From positions 124,001 through 188,000 of the forward strand of contig NZ_JAINVU010000002.1 of NCBI RefSeq assembly GCF_019880555.1: a stretch of 64,000 nucleotides of DNA, read 5' to 3'. The translations under genes and the position numbers were made by a program. The stretch is from Hephaestia mangrovi (GTDB taxonomy: Bacteria > Pseudomonadota > Alphaproteobacteria > Sphingomonadales > Sphingomonadaceae). Shown piece by piece: positions 25,238-32,250 of the stretch (positions are counted from its first letter, which is position 1; every line of letters begins with the position of its first letter). The notes under the pieces were generated by a model. It saw nothing but the letters and a program-made list of their open reading frames with translations, made no database searches and was not told the DNA's origin.

Positions 25238-25930
25238 TCAAGCGCTCGCCACTTCAGCCGTGTCGATCTTGATGCCGGGGCCCATCGAGGAGCTGATCGC
25301 CACCTTCTTGACATACTTGCCCTTGGCGCCCGACGGCTTGGCCTTCACCACGGCATCGACCAGCGCGTCGAAATTCGCACGCAGGTCTTCCGCCGCGAAG
25401 CTCGCCTTGCCGATGCCGGAGTGGATGATGCCGGCCTTCTCCACGCGATACTCGACCTGGCCGCCCTTGGCCGCCTTCACCGCCGCCGCGACGTCCATCG
25501 TCACCGTGCCCAGCTTCGGGTTCGGCATCAGGCCCTTGGGGCCCAGCACCTTACCCAAACGGCCGACCACGCCCATCATGTCGGGCGTGGCGATGCAGCG
25601 GTCGAAATCGATCGTGCCGCCCTGGATCGTCTCCATCAGGTCCTCGGCACCGACCACGTCGGCACCCGCGGCCTTGGCCTCGTCGGCCTTGGCGCCGCGC
25701 GCGAACACGCCGACGCGCACCGTCTTGCCGGTGCCCTTGGGCAGCGTGACGACACCGCGCACCATCTGGTCGGCATGGCGCGGATCGACGCCCAGGTTCA
25801 GCGCGACCTCGATCGTCTCATCGAACTTCGACGTGGCGTTGTCCTTGGCGAGCTTGATCGCCTCATCGACGCCGTAGAGCTTGTTCGCGTCGACCGCCCA
25901 GGTCTTCTGCTTCTTGGTCAGCTTTGCCAT
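25238..25930 (-). CDS. rplA: 50S ribosomal protein L1
   Basis: 230 residues, full length. It starts [20 protein letters not shown] and contains the L1 signatures [40 protein letters not shown] and [12 protein letters not shown]1 binds 23S rRNA in the mobile stalk of the large subunit and in many bacteria represses its own operon by binding the rplK leader. It begins 4 bases after rplK stops, the usual order. Confidence 0.97.
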   Translation of the reverse strand: MAKLTKKQKTWAVDANKLYGVDEAIKLAKDNATSKFDETIEVALNLGVDPRHADQMVRGVVTLPKGTGKTVRVGVFARGAKADEAKAAGADVVGAEDLMETIQGGTIDFDRCIATPDMMGVVGRLGKVLGPKGLMPNPKLGTVTMDVAAAVKAAKGGQVEYRVEKAGIIHSGIGKASFAAEDLRANFDALVDAVVKAKPSGAKGKYVKKVAISSSMGPGIKIDTAEVASA

Positions 25931-25934
25931 GATC

Positions 25935-26366
25935 TCAGCCCTCCACCACTTCGAGGCCCATCGCGCGGGCGGAGCCTTCGATGATGCGGGTCGCCGCCTC
26001 GATATCGTTGGCGTTCAGGTCCTTCATCTTGGTCTCGGCGATCTGCGTCAGCGCCGAGCGCTTGATCTTTCCGGCCGAAACCTTGCCCGGCTCCTTCGAG
26101 CCCGACTTCAGGTTCGCCGCCTTCTTGATCAGGAAGGTCGCCGGCGGCGTCTTCGTGGTGAACGAGAAGGAACGATCGGCATAGACGGTGATCACGGTCG
26201 GGATCGGCGCGCCCTTTTCCAGGTCGCCGGTCGCGGCGTTGAACGCCTTGCAGAATTCCATGATGTTGACGCCGCGCTGACCAAGCGCCGGGCCGATCGG
26301 CGGCGACGGATTGGCGGCGCCTGCCGGCACCTGCAGCTTGATATAGCCGGTAATTTTCTTAGCCAT
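25935..26366 (-). CDS. rplK: 50S ribosomal protein L11
   Basis: 143 residues, full length. The L11 signature [19 protein letters not shown] and the C-terminal RNA-binding domain ([31 protein letters not shown]) are intact. L11 forms the GTPase-associated centre with 23S rRNA. A GTGAGG ribosome binding site precedes the start. Its normal upstream neighbour nusG lies about 3 kb away because of an insertion, so a promoter for rplK must lie in 26367-26560 or transcription must cross opposing genes. Confidence 0.97.
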   Translation of the reverse strand: MAKKITGYIKLQVPAGAANPSPPIGPALGQRGVNIMEFCKAFNAATGDLEKGAPIPTVITVYADRSFSFTTKTPPATFLIKKAANLKSGSKEPGKVSAGKIKRSALTQIAETKMKDLNANDIEAATRIIEGSARAMGLEVVEG

Positions 26367-26562
26367 TTACCTCACTCACTCTGTCGAGCGCTGCGCCATC
26401 GGCACATCGTCTCAAGTTTAGCGGTCCGAGCGGGCGCAAGCGCCCTCCCGCGGGTTTCCATTGCTGGTGCGTTGGAAGAGCGCGCCCATAGCCGAAGCGG
26501 GCCGTGATGGCAACGCCTGCGGGTTGCAATGTTGGATTTTCCGCGCTGGATACGCCGTCGCC

Positions 26563-27513
26563 GTGCCGAGACCCTTCACCCGCGCCCAATGCCTCGAAAA
26601 CCGTGCCTTCCTGAAGGCGCTCGCCCGCACCGGCAACGCGCGCGAAGCCGCTCGCCTCCTCGGTGCCCACCGCGCCAAATTCACCCGCCGCCGCGCGAAA
26701 CATCCCGCCTTCGCCGCCGAATGGGACGCCGCGCTCGCGCTGGCGCACGCGGCGCTGCACGATCGTCTCCGGGGCGGCGAGGGAGAGCACGCGGCGCGCG
26801 GTGGCGGGGGGCCGCCTCCATCACCCCGCTCGTTCGGCGACCCCCAGCTTCACCGCACCCCCTCCGGCCGCCTCCAGCTCCGCCGCCCGGGCGGCCGCCG
26901 CCGCCTTACCCGCGCTGCCGAGCAAGCCTTTCTCGCGGCGCTCAGCGCCACCGCCAACGTGCGGCTCAGCGCGGCGGCGGCGGGTTTCTCGCACAGCGCC
27001 TTTTATGCCCGGCGAAAGTCCAGCCCCGCCTTCGCCCGCGAAATGCGCCTGGCGCTCCAGATCGGCTATGAGCGGATCGAGGGCGCGCTGATCGAAGGCT
27101 GGATGCCCGAGGCGCAGCAGGACGACGCCTGGCGCCATAACGATCCCCCGCCGATCCCGGCGATGACGCCGAACCAGGCGCTGCAACTTCTCCACCTCCA
27201 CCAGAAGGAAGCGCGGCTACGCATCGCTCGTCCGGACATGAAGGCGCGGCGCGGCGAGACGACCGACACCTGGTCCGCCCGCCGCGCCGCCGCCTATCGC
27301 GCCGAACTGGCCGCCCGCACCGAGGACGCGCTTGTCCGCAAGGTGCTGGCGAGCGAGCCGCGGCGCGCGGCGAGGGACGGGAAGGACGCGCCGATCCTGC
27401 CGGCGCTCGATCAGGTGACGGGCTGGAGCAAGGCCCGCCCGGACAAGCCGCCGCACCACGAAGACGTGGCGCTGTTCGGCGGCTGGCGGATAGAGGACTG
27501 GCAGGAGAGGTGA
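26563..27513 (+). CDS. Hypothetical protein with two terminase-small-subunit-like helix-turn-helix repeats
   Basis: 316 residues from a GTG at 26563 (reading MPRPFTRAQ); a TTG 102 bases upstream is also in frame, and neither has a strong ribosome binding site. Two similar Arg-rich helical units are visible. Unit one runs from FLKALARTGNAREAARLLG to HPAFAAEWDAALALAH; unit two from FLAALSATANVRLSAAAAG to SPAFAREMRLALQIGYERIE. The layout (recognition of a new 'GN' turn, then a ..paFa..w..AL helix) resembles small DNA-binding domains of phage terminase small subunits. Similar proteins occur in sphingomonads, but no function is known to me. It lies head-to-head with rplK inside the broken ribosomal operon. 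Confidence 0.65.
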   Translation: MPRPFTRAQCLENRAFLKALARTGNAREAARLLGAHRAKFTRRRAKHPAFAAEWDAALALAHAALHDRLRGGEGEHAARGGGGPPPSPRSFGDPQLHRTPSGRLQLRRPGGRRRLTRAAEQAFLAALSATANVRLSAAAAGFSHSAFYARRKSSPAFAREMRLALQIGYERIEGALIEGWMPEAQQDDAWRHNDPPPIPAMTPNQALQLLHLHQKEARLRIARPDMKARRGETTDTWSARRAAAYRAELAARTEDALVRKVLASEPRRAARDGKDAPILPALDQVTGWSKARPDKPPHHEDVALFGGWRIEDWQER

Positions 27514-27797
27514 TGGTTCATGTTGGGTCGTTTCCGGACTGACTGACTTTGGACGACAGATGGGGAAAGCAGCCATTGCGCAGCATGACGTAGGAGCGTC
27601 ACCGATGTGAGGATTTTGCTGATTGGACCGGGGCTGGCCTCGTCTTCTGTACCGGCGCGCGAAGTTTGGTGATCGGACGTTGCGCCATCGCAACCATTTT
27701 CTTGAAGCTTCTCTTGAAGAGTCCGCTTGGGTTCATATCTTGGCTTGAAGAAGCGCTGACTTGGGCAAGCCGCGCGATCGTCGAACAGGGAAGAGCT
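27514..27797 (+). promoter_or_regulatory. Upstream region of the two-gene module, with a promoter candidate
   Basis: 284 bases without a gene. TTGAAG (27714-27719) and TATCTT (27736-27741) are separated by 16 bases, a plausible sigma-70-type promoter about 57 bases before the start codon of the next gene. CTTGAAG occurs three times (27701, 27713 and 27744), which could be operator half-sites. The stretch is visibly richer in A and T than the rest of the window. Confidence 0.4.
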
Positions 27798-28394
27798 ATG
27801 AACACGAAATTGCGCATCGACATTTCTCAAGGTCTTATCGACATTGAGGGCGATCCCGAACTGGTCCGTGAAATCTACGCCGACTTCAAGACCCACCTCT
27901 TGTCGGGGGTGAAGTTCTCTCAGCCCGCGCCTCCCACCCCGCAGGGCCCGGCTGCTGGGGCTGACGCCGATGAACAGATCCCGCCCGCACCCAAGTCGAG
28001 GGCGAAGCGTCGTCCCGCTGCGAAGAAGAAGACCAACGGCGACGAGAGCGGCAGCGCCGTGGTCGCAGACTCACCCAAGCTCGACACGGATTTGGACACG
28101 TCTGGACTTGGCGCTTTCTATGGCCAGTTTGTGCCGAAGAACAACGCGGAAAAGATTCTCATCTTCCTGAAGTTCATGACCGAGTCGCTGCATATCGAAA
28201 GCCCGAATACGGATCAGGTCTATACCTGCTTCAAGGCCACGGGTGACAAGATACCGAAGGCGTTCGCACAGGCGTTCTACGATACCAGCAGCAAACTCGG
28301 TTACATCGATTTTAGGTCGTCCACCGATCTCCCCATCACCATCGCGGGCGACAATCACTTTAACCACACCATGAAGCGGAAAGCTGCTGAATGA
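27798..28394 (+). CDS. Unknown protein A of a two-gene module (N-terminal beta domain, basic linker, small helical domain)
   Basis: 198 residues; not recognised. Residues 1-37 (RIDISQGLIDIEGDPELVRE) look like a small alpha/beta unit. Residues 41-80 are a Pro/Ala then Lys/Arg-rich linker (KSRAKRRPAAKKKT), probably disordered and nucleic-acid binding. Residues 117-195 form a helical domain with TDQVYTCFKATGDKIPKAF that resembles the N-terminal domain of the next gene product (PKQITDCFEACDLTVP). No signal peptide or membrane segment. AGGGAAGAG lies just before the ATG. The stop overlaps the next start (ATGA), so the products are probably made together. Base composition differs from neighbouring housekeeping genes, which suggests acquisition. 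Confidence 0.75.
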   Translation: MNTKLRIDISQGLIDIEGDPELVREIYADFKTHLLSGVKFSQPAPPTPQGPAAGADADEQIPPAPKSRAKRRPAAKKKTNGDESGSAVVADSPKLDTDLDTSGLGAFYGQFVPKNNAEKILIFLKFMTESLHIESPNTDQVYTCFKATGDKIPKAFAQAFYDTSSKLGYIDFRSSTDLPITIAGDNHFNHTMKRKAAE

Positions 28395-29146
28395 ACGACG
28401 CAGTCAATCGCTTCTACAATTCCATCGAAGGTGCGGCCAGCCAGAGCCAGAGCGGCTTAGTCGAGCTGTTCGTATATTTCCTGACGGTGGAGCTGGGGCA
28501 AGAAGCTGCCACACCCAAGCAAATCACCGACTGCTTTGAGGCGTGTGATCTGACGGTGCCCGCGAACGTCAGCGCGCGGCTCGCCGAGGGGCTGAAAGTC
28601 AAACCACCCAAGTACATAAAAACCAAGGGCACATATAGGCTCCAACGCCATATGCGAGAAGCATTGTCGAAGAAGCTCGGTGCCGAGACCGTGACGGCTC
28701 AGACCAGTTCCACGCTTCGGGGTCTCGAACACAAGCTGCCCGCTGGCACTGATAAAGAGTTCTTGAAAGAGGCAATTGACTGCTTCGAGATCGGAGCGAA
28801 TCGCGCAGCGATCATCATGACCTGGATATTGGCGATGGATCACCTGTTCGCCTACATCCTCGCGCACAAGCTAACGGACTTCAACGCGGCCCTATCCAAG
28901 GACAAGGGGGTAAAAATCACGTCGGTGTCGCAGCGCGACGATTTCACCGAAATCAAGGAAACCAAGTTCATCGAGCTGTGCCGAGCGGCGGGCATCGTCT
29001 CAAATGATGTGCGAAAGATTCTCGATCAGAAACTCGGCACGCGGAACTCGTATGCGCACCCTTCCGGCGTAACCGTCAACAAGTCGAAGGTGATCGATTT
29101 TATCGAGGACCTCGTCGACAACGTCGTCCTGAAATTCCCGGTCTAG
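28391..29146 (+). CDS. Unknown protein B of a two-gene module, with HEPN-like C-terminal domain
   Basis: 251 residues; not assigned to a named family. Residues 22-92 repeat the helical, winged-helix-like domain of protein A (PKQITDCFEA). Residues 125-165 contain long helices (LKEAIDCFEIGANRAAIIMT). The C-terminal region ends in LGTRNSYAHPSG: R218-N-S-Y-A-H223 fits the R-X4-6-H motif of HEPN domains, with the polar residue after Arg that active HEPN ribonucleases usually have. HEPN proteins act in toxin-antitoxin, abortive infection and CRISPR systems, or as inactive scaffolds. The function here is inference. It is translationally coupled to protein A by a 4-base overlap. Confidence 0.72.
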   Translation: MNDAVNRFYNSIEGAASQSQSGLVELFVYFLTVELGQEAATPKQITDCFEACDLTVPANVSARLAEGLKVKPPKYIKTKGTYRLQRHMREALSKKLGAETVTAQTSSTLRGLEHKLPAGTDKEFLKEAIDCFEIGANRAAIIMTWILAMDHLFAYILAHKLTDFNAALSKDKGVKITSVSQRDDFTEIKETKFIELCRAAGIVSNDVRKILDQKLGTRNSYAHPSGVTVNKSKVIDFIEDLVDNVVLKFPV

Positions 29147-29430
29147 CGTACGAGCGTCTTGCCGCATGGACGGGTGCCGCGATGAAATGGAACAGAAGCA
29201 AGCGCTTCGCGCCTCGCGTGCAGGAAATTCGCGGAACTCGCCAAGCTGGATGAATGGATGCGGTTTTCGGGATTACCGACCAAGGCGCCGTACGACCGAG
29301 TTTAGGGCGCCTGTCGTTACTCGACGGTGCCGACAGCGCCCGACGCGGGAGTAAATCCCGCGTCGTCGGACGGGTTCGCTGCGCGACCCGCCGGCCGGTC
29401 GAGCGGCCTCTGATAATTAGCTGGCGCTAA
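29147..29430. other. Gap between the module and nusG, with three inverted repeats
   Basis: 284 bases, no convincing gene. Three inverted repeats follow one another: GGGCGC-x-TGTCG with its complement (29305-29341, one bulge), CGACGCGGGA/TCCCGCGTCG with loop GTAAA (29341-29365), and ATAATTAGC/GCTAATTAT with loop TGGC (29413-29434, covering the nusG stop). They lie downstream of both nusG and the module, so one or more may end transcription, although none has a classical T-run. At 29182 an ATG opens 23 codons beginning MKWNRSKRF, and a shifted frame then reads KFAELAKLDEWMRF and stops near 29305. This could be a small frameshifted gene remnant. Confidence 0.5.
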
Positions 29431-29967
29431 TTATTTGGTCCGCTCGACCTGCTCGAAGTCCAGTTCCACCGGGGTCGCGCGGCCGAAGATGCTGACCGAC
29501 ACCTTGACCTTGCCCTTGTCGAAATCGAGCTCCTCGACCACGCCGTTGAAGCTCGCGAACGGGCCGTCCAGCACCTTGACCGAATCGCCGATCTCGTAAT
29601 CCACCTTGATCTGGTGCTTGGGCGCGGCGGCCGCCTCTTCCTTGGAATTGAGCATCCGCGCCGCTTCCTTGTCGCTGATCGGCTGCGGCTTGCCGCTCGA
29701 TCCCAGGAAGCCCGTCACCTTCGGCGTGTTCTTGACGAGATGATAGACGTCGTCGGTCATGTTCAGCTTGGCGAGCACATAGCCCGGCATGAACTTGCGC
29801 TCGACCTGCACCTTCTTGCCGCGGCGCGCCTCGGTGACGGTCTCGGTCGGCACCTCGATCTGCTCGACCAGCTGCTCGAGGCCCATACGCTCGGCCTCGG
29901 CCATGATCGCATCGCGAACCTTGCCCTCGAAACCCGAATAAGCGTGGATGATGTACCAGCGCGACAT
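29431..29967 (-). CDS. nusG: Transcription termination/antitermination factor NusG
   Basis: 178 residues, full length. N-terminal NGN domain (MSRWYIIHAYSGFEGKVRDA, FMPGYVLAKLNM, VTGFLGSSGKPQPIS) and C-terminal KOW domain (GDSVKVLDGPFASFNGVVEE) are intact. NusG binds RNA polymerase and couples it to Rho or ribosomal protein S10. It follows secE by 14 bases as usual, but rplK is not next: about 3 kb of opposite-strand genes intervene. Confidence 0.97.
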   Translation of the reverse strand: MSRWYIIHAYSGFEGKVRDAIMAEAERMGLEQLVEQIEVPTETVTEARRGKKVQVERKFMPGYVLAKLNMTDDVYHLVKNTPKVTGFLGSSGKPQPISDKEAARMLNSKEEAAAAPKHQIKVDYEIGDSVKVLDGPFASFNGVVEELDFDKGKVKVSVSIFGRATPVELDFEQVERTK

Positions 29968-29981
29968 TGAAATTCCCTAAC

Positions 29982-30176
29982 TCAGGCCAGCGACAGCAGA
30001 TAATGGACGATCGCGTCGAACACGGCGTCGATCGAGACGAAGAAGATCGACAGGATCGAGACCATGATCATCACCATCACCGCGGTCATGATCGTCTGGC
30101 GGCGGGTCGGCCAGACGACCTTGCGGGTCTCGGCCTGGACTTCGCGGATGAACTCGATCGGGCTCGTTCGGGCCAC
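29982..30176 (-). CDS. secE: Preprotein translocase subunit SecE
   Basis: 64 residues, the short single-span form usual in alphaproteobacteria. The amphipathic helix EFIREVQAETRKVVWPTRRQ is the SecE signature, followed by one membrane segment (IMTAVMVMIMVSILSIFFV). SecE clamps the SecYEG channel. It forms an operon with nusG. The promoter should lie in the 180-base gap up to the S10 peptidase gene. Confidence 0.96.
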   Translation of the reverse strand: MARTSPIEFIREVQAETRKVVWPTRRQTIMTAVMVMIMVSILSIFFVSIDAVFDAIVHYLLSLA

Positions 30177-30357
30177 GGGCTGCGTCCTTCTTCAACGACA
30201 TGAAACCGGGCATGGGTCCGCTGCCCGGCCCATCGTGGCCGGCGCTTCATCATCCCGATTTCGGATTGGCTGGCGAGATAGCGGTTCGCGCCGGCTTTGA
30301 CAAGATTAGCCGGCGCCGTAGCTCGGGCGAGCGCCGGCGGGCGCCCGCCCGGATGGC

Positions 30358-32007
30358 TCAGCCGCCCAGATTGTCGGTCTTTCTGATGAACGCCGCCACA
30401 TTGTCGTGAAGCTGCTTCAGCGACTCGGTGTTGGCGTAGACCATGTGGCCGGACTGATAATAATGATATTCGATGTTGTTCTGCAGGCTGTCGGGAATCG
30501 GCAGGTGGTGCATCTCGTACCAGCCTTCGTAGAACGGCGTCGCGAGATCGAAATAGCCGCCGTTCAGCATCACCTTCAGATCGGGATTGTATTTCATCGC
30601 CTGGGCCAGATCGGGCATCACGTTGGTCGCGCCGCGGATCGCGAACGGCATGCCCGGCTGCTTGTGGCTGAAATCCCAATCCTTGAACACGTCGATTTCG
30701 GGCTTGTAGGTTTGATGCAGCCCGTAATGCAGGTCGCGGCGCGCGTAATCGTTGAACGCCGAGACATAGGCCGAGCTGATCGCCGCCGATTGCGGGTCGT
30801 AATCGGCTTCCTTCTCGAGCGGGTCCATCGACGGGCCCGAAAAGCGCGAATCGAGCCGGCCGGTCGTGAGGTCGGATCCGATCTGCAATTGCTGCGAGAA
30901 TTGCCCGCCGTCGATGCGCAGGTTCGATTTTTCGATATAGGCGGCGGGGATGCCGATATATTGCGACAATTGCTGCGCGATCCGGGTCTTGGTCGCGGGG
31001 TCGAGTTCCGATCCCTTTTGCAGCGCGGCGGCATAATCGGTATTGGCGAATTGCTCGACCTGGGCGAGGAACGCCTCGAGATCGGCGGGCCGCGTGCCGG
31101 GCAGGCGGTTGTGATACCAGGCGGTGGCGGCGAAGGTCGGCAGCCCGACGATATAGGCCTCGTCCGATCCCGGGTTGAACGACGGGGTGTCGATCGACAG
31201 ATCGAAATTGAGGATCTGCGAGAGCAGGACCACGCCGTTGACGTCGACGTCGTTGCCGGTTTCGAGATCGTTGACCAGCACCGCCGAGCGCGGCGTGCCG
31301 TAGCTCTCGCCGAACAGATATTTGGGGCTGTTCCAGCGATCGTATTTGGTCAGGAACGCGCGGACGAACTCGCTGAAGGCATGGGCGTCCTGATCGACGC
31401 CGTAGAAGGCCTTCTCCTTGTCCTTGCCGGCGACGCGGCTGAAGCCGGTGCCCGGTGCATCGATGAACACCAGGTCGCTGGCGTCGAGCAGGCTGTAATC
31501 GTTGTTGACCAGCTGATACGGGGCGGCCGGCGTGTGGCTGTCGTTGCTGGTGATGATCCGGCGCGGGCCGAACGCGCCCATGTGCAGCCAGACTGTCGAC
31601 GATCCCGGGCCGCCGTTGAACAGGAAGGTGATCGGCCGGTCGGCCGATGGCGCGCCCTTCTTGAAATAGGCGACGTAGAACATCGAGGCTTCGGCCTGGT
31701 CGCCCTTCTTGTCTTCCAGATCCTTGGCCGATTTCGCGCGCCAGGCGGTGTCGTCCCAGCCTTCGGGGTGGACGACCAATGTGCCGGCATAGGCATCGTA
31801 GGCGATCGACTTGCCTTCGACCGAAACGGTGCCCGAGCTCTGCTCCGAGTGCGGCTCAAACAGGGCGTTGGGGCCGGGGGGCAGCGCCGGCGCGTTATCA
31901 GCCGCCGCCGCCTGATCTCCCTTGTCTTTGGAATCCTGATGCGCCTGCGCAGCCGTCATCCCCGTTGCGGCCGCCGCCAGCAACGCCGCCTTCACCAATG
32001 TGTTCAT
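30358..32007 (-). CDS. Peptidase S10 family (serine carboxypeptidase-like), secreted
   Basis: 549 residues with signal peptide MNTLVKAALLAAAATGMTAA. The S10 fold is shown by ITFLFNGGPGSSTVWLHMGA (oxyanion loop), VFIDAPGTGFSR, the nucleophile serine in LFGESYGTPRSA, VMLNGGYFDLATP with the Asp, and a histidine in YYQSGHMVYAN. Such enzymes remove C-terminal residues from peptides, probably in the periplasm here. It lies on the same strand as secE, between tRNA-Trp and secE, a pair that is often adjacent in proteobacteria. Confidence 0.9.
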   Translation of the reverse strand: MNTLVKAALLAAAATGMTAAQAHQDSKDKGDQAAAADNAPALPPGPNALFEPHSEQSSGTVSVEGKSIAYDAYAGTLVVHPEGWDDTAWRAKSAKDLEDKKGDQAEASMFYVAYFKKGAPSADRPITFLFNGGPGSSTVWLHMGAFGPRRIITSNDSHTPAAPYQLVNNDYSLLDASDLVFIDAPGTGFSRVAGKDKEKAFYGVDQDAHAFSEFVRAFLTKYDRWNSPKYLFGESYGTPRSAVLVNDLETGNDVDVNGVVLLSQILNFDLSIDTPSFNPGSDEAYIVGLPTFAATAWYHNRLPGTRPADLEAFLAQVEQFANTDYAAALQKGSELDPATKTRIAQQLSQYIGIPAAYIEKSNLRIDGGQFSQQLQIGSDLTTGRLDSRFSGPSMDPLEKEADYDPQSAAISSAYVSAFNDYARRDLHYGLHQTYKPEIDVFKDWDFSHKQPGMPFAIRGATNVMPDLAQAMKYNPDLKVMLNGGYFDLATPFYEGWYEMHHLPIPDSLQNNIEYHYYQSGHMVYANTESLKQLHDNVAAFIRKTDNLGG

Positions 32008-32114
32008 GCGCCATTTCCCCGCACTCGTTTCAAGATAAAGGATACAGTATCTCGAAGATCGCGCGACGCAATGGCCGATTGGCGGATTGCCGGGCAGCGA
32101 GTGGGGCAGGGGCC

Positions 32115-32191
32115 TGGCAGGGGAGCTCGGATTCGAACCGAGGGCCTTCGGTTTTGGAGACCGACGCTCTAACCAGCTGAGCTACACCCCT
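32115..32191 (-). tRNA. tRNA-Trp (anticodon CCA)
   Basis: A 77-base cloverleaf with anticodon loop CTCCAAA between TCGGT and ACCGA, T-arm GGTTCGAATCC, discriminator G and encoded CCA. The acceptor AGGGGTG against CTCCCCT leaves one T-T mismatch at the sixth pair. Position upstream of secE/nusG on the same strand is the usual tRNA-Trp neighbourhood. Confidence 0.94.
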
Positions 32192-32250
32192 CCAGGCGAC
32201 CGCGCCTGTAGCGCCTGACGCAGAGGCGAGCAAGAGCGGTTTGCGATCGC

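Noticed and set aside
32115..32191. T-T mismatch in the tRNA-Trp acceptor stem as a sign of a pseudo-tRNA
   Set aside because: All other stems, the anticodon and CCA are intact. A single mismatch is tolerated, and the position near secE/nusG is the usual one.
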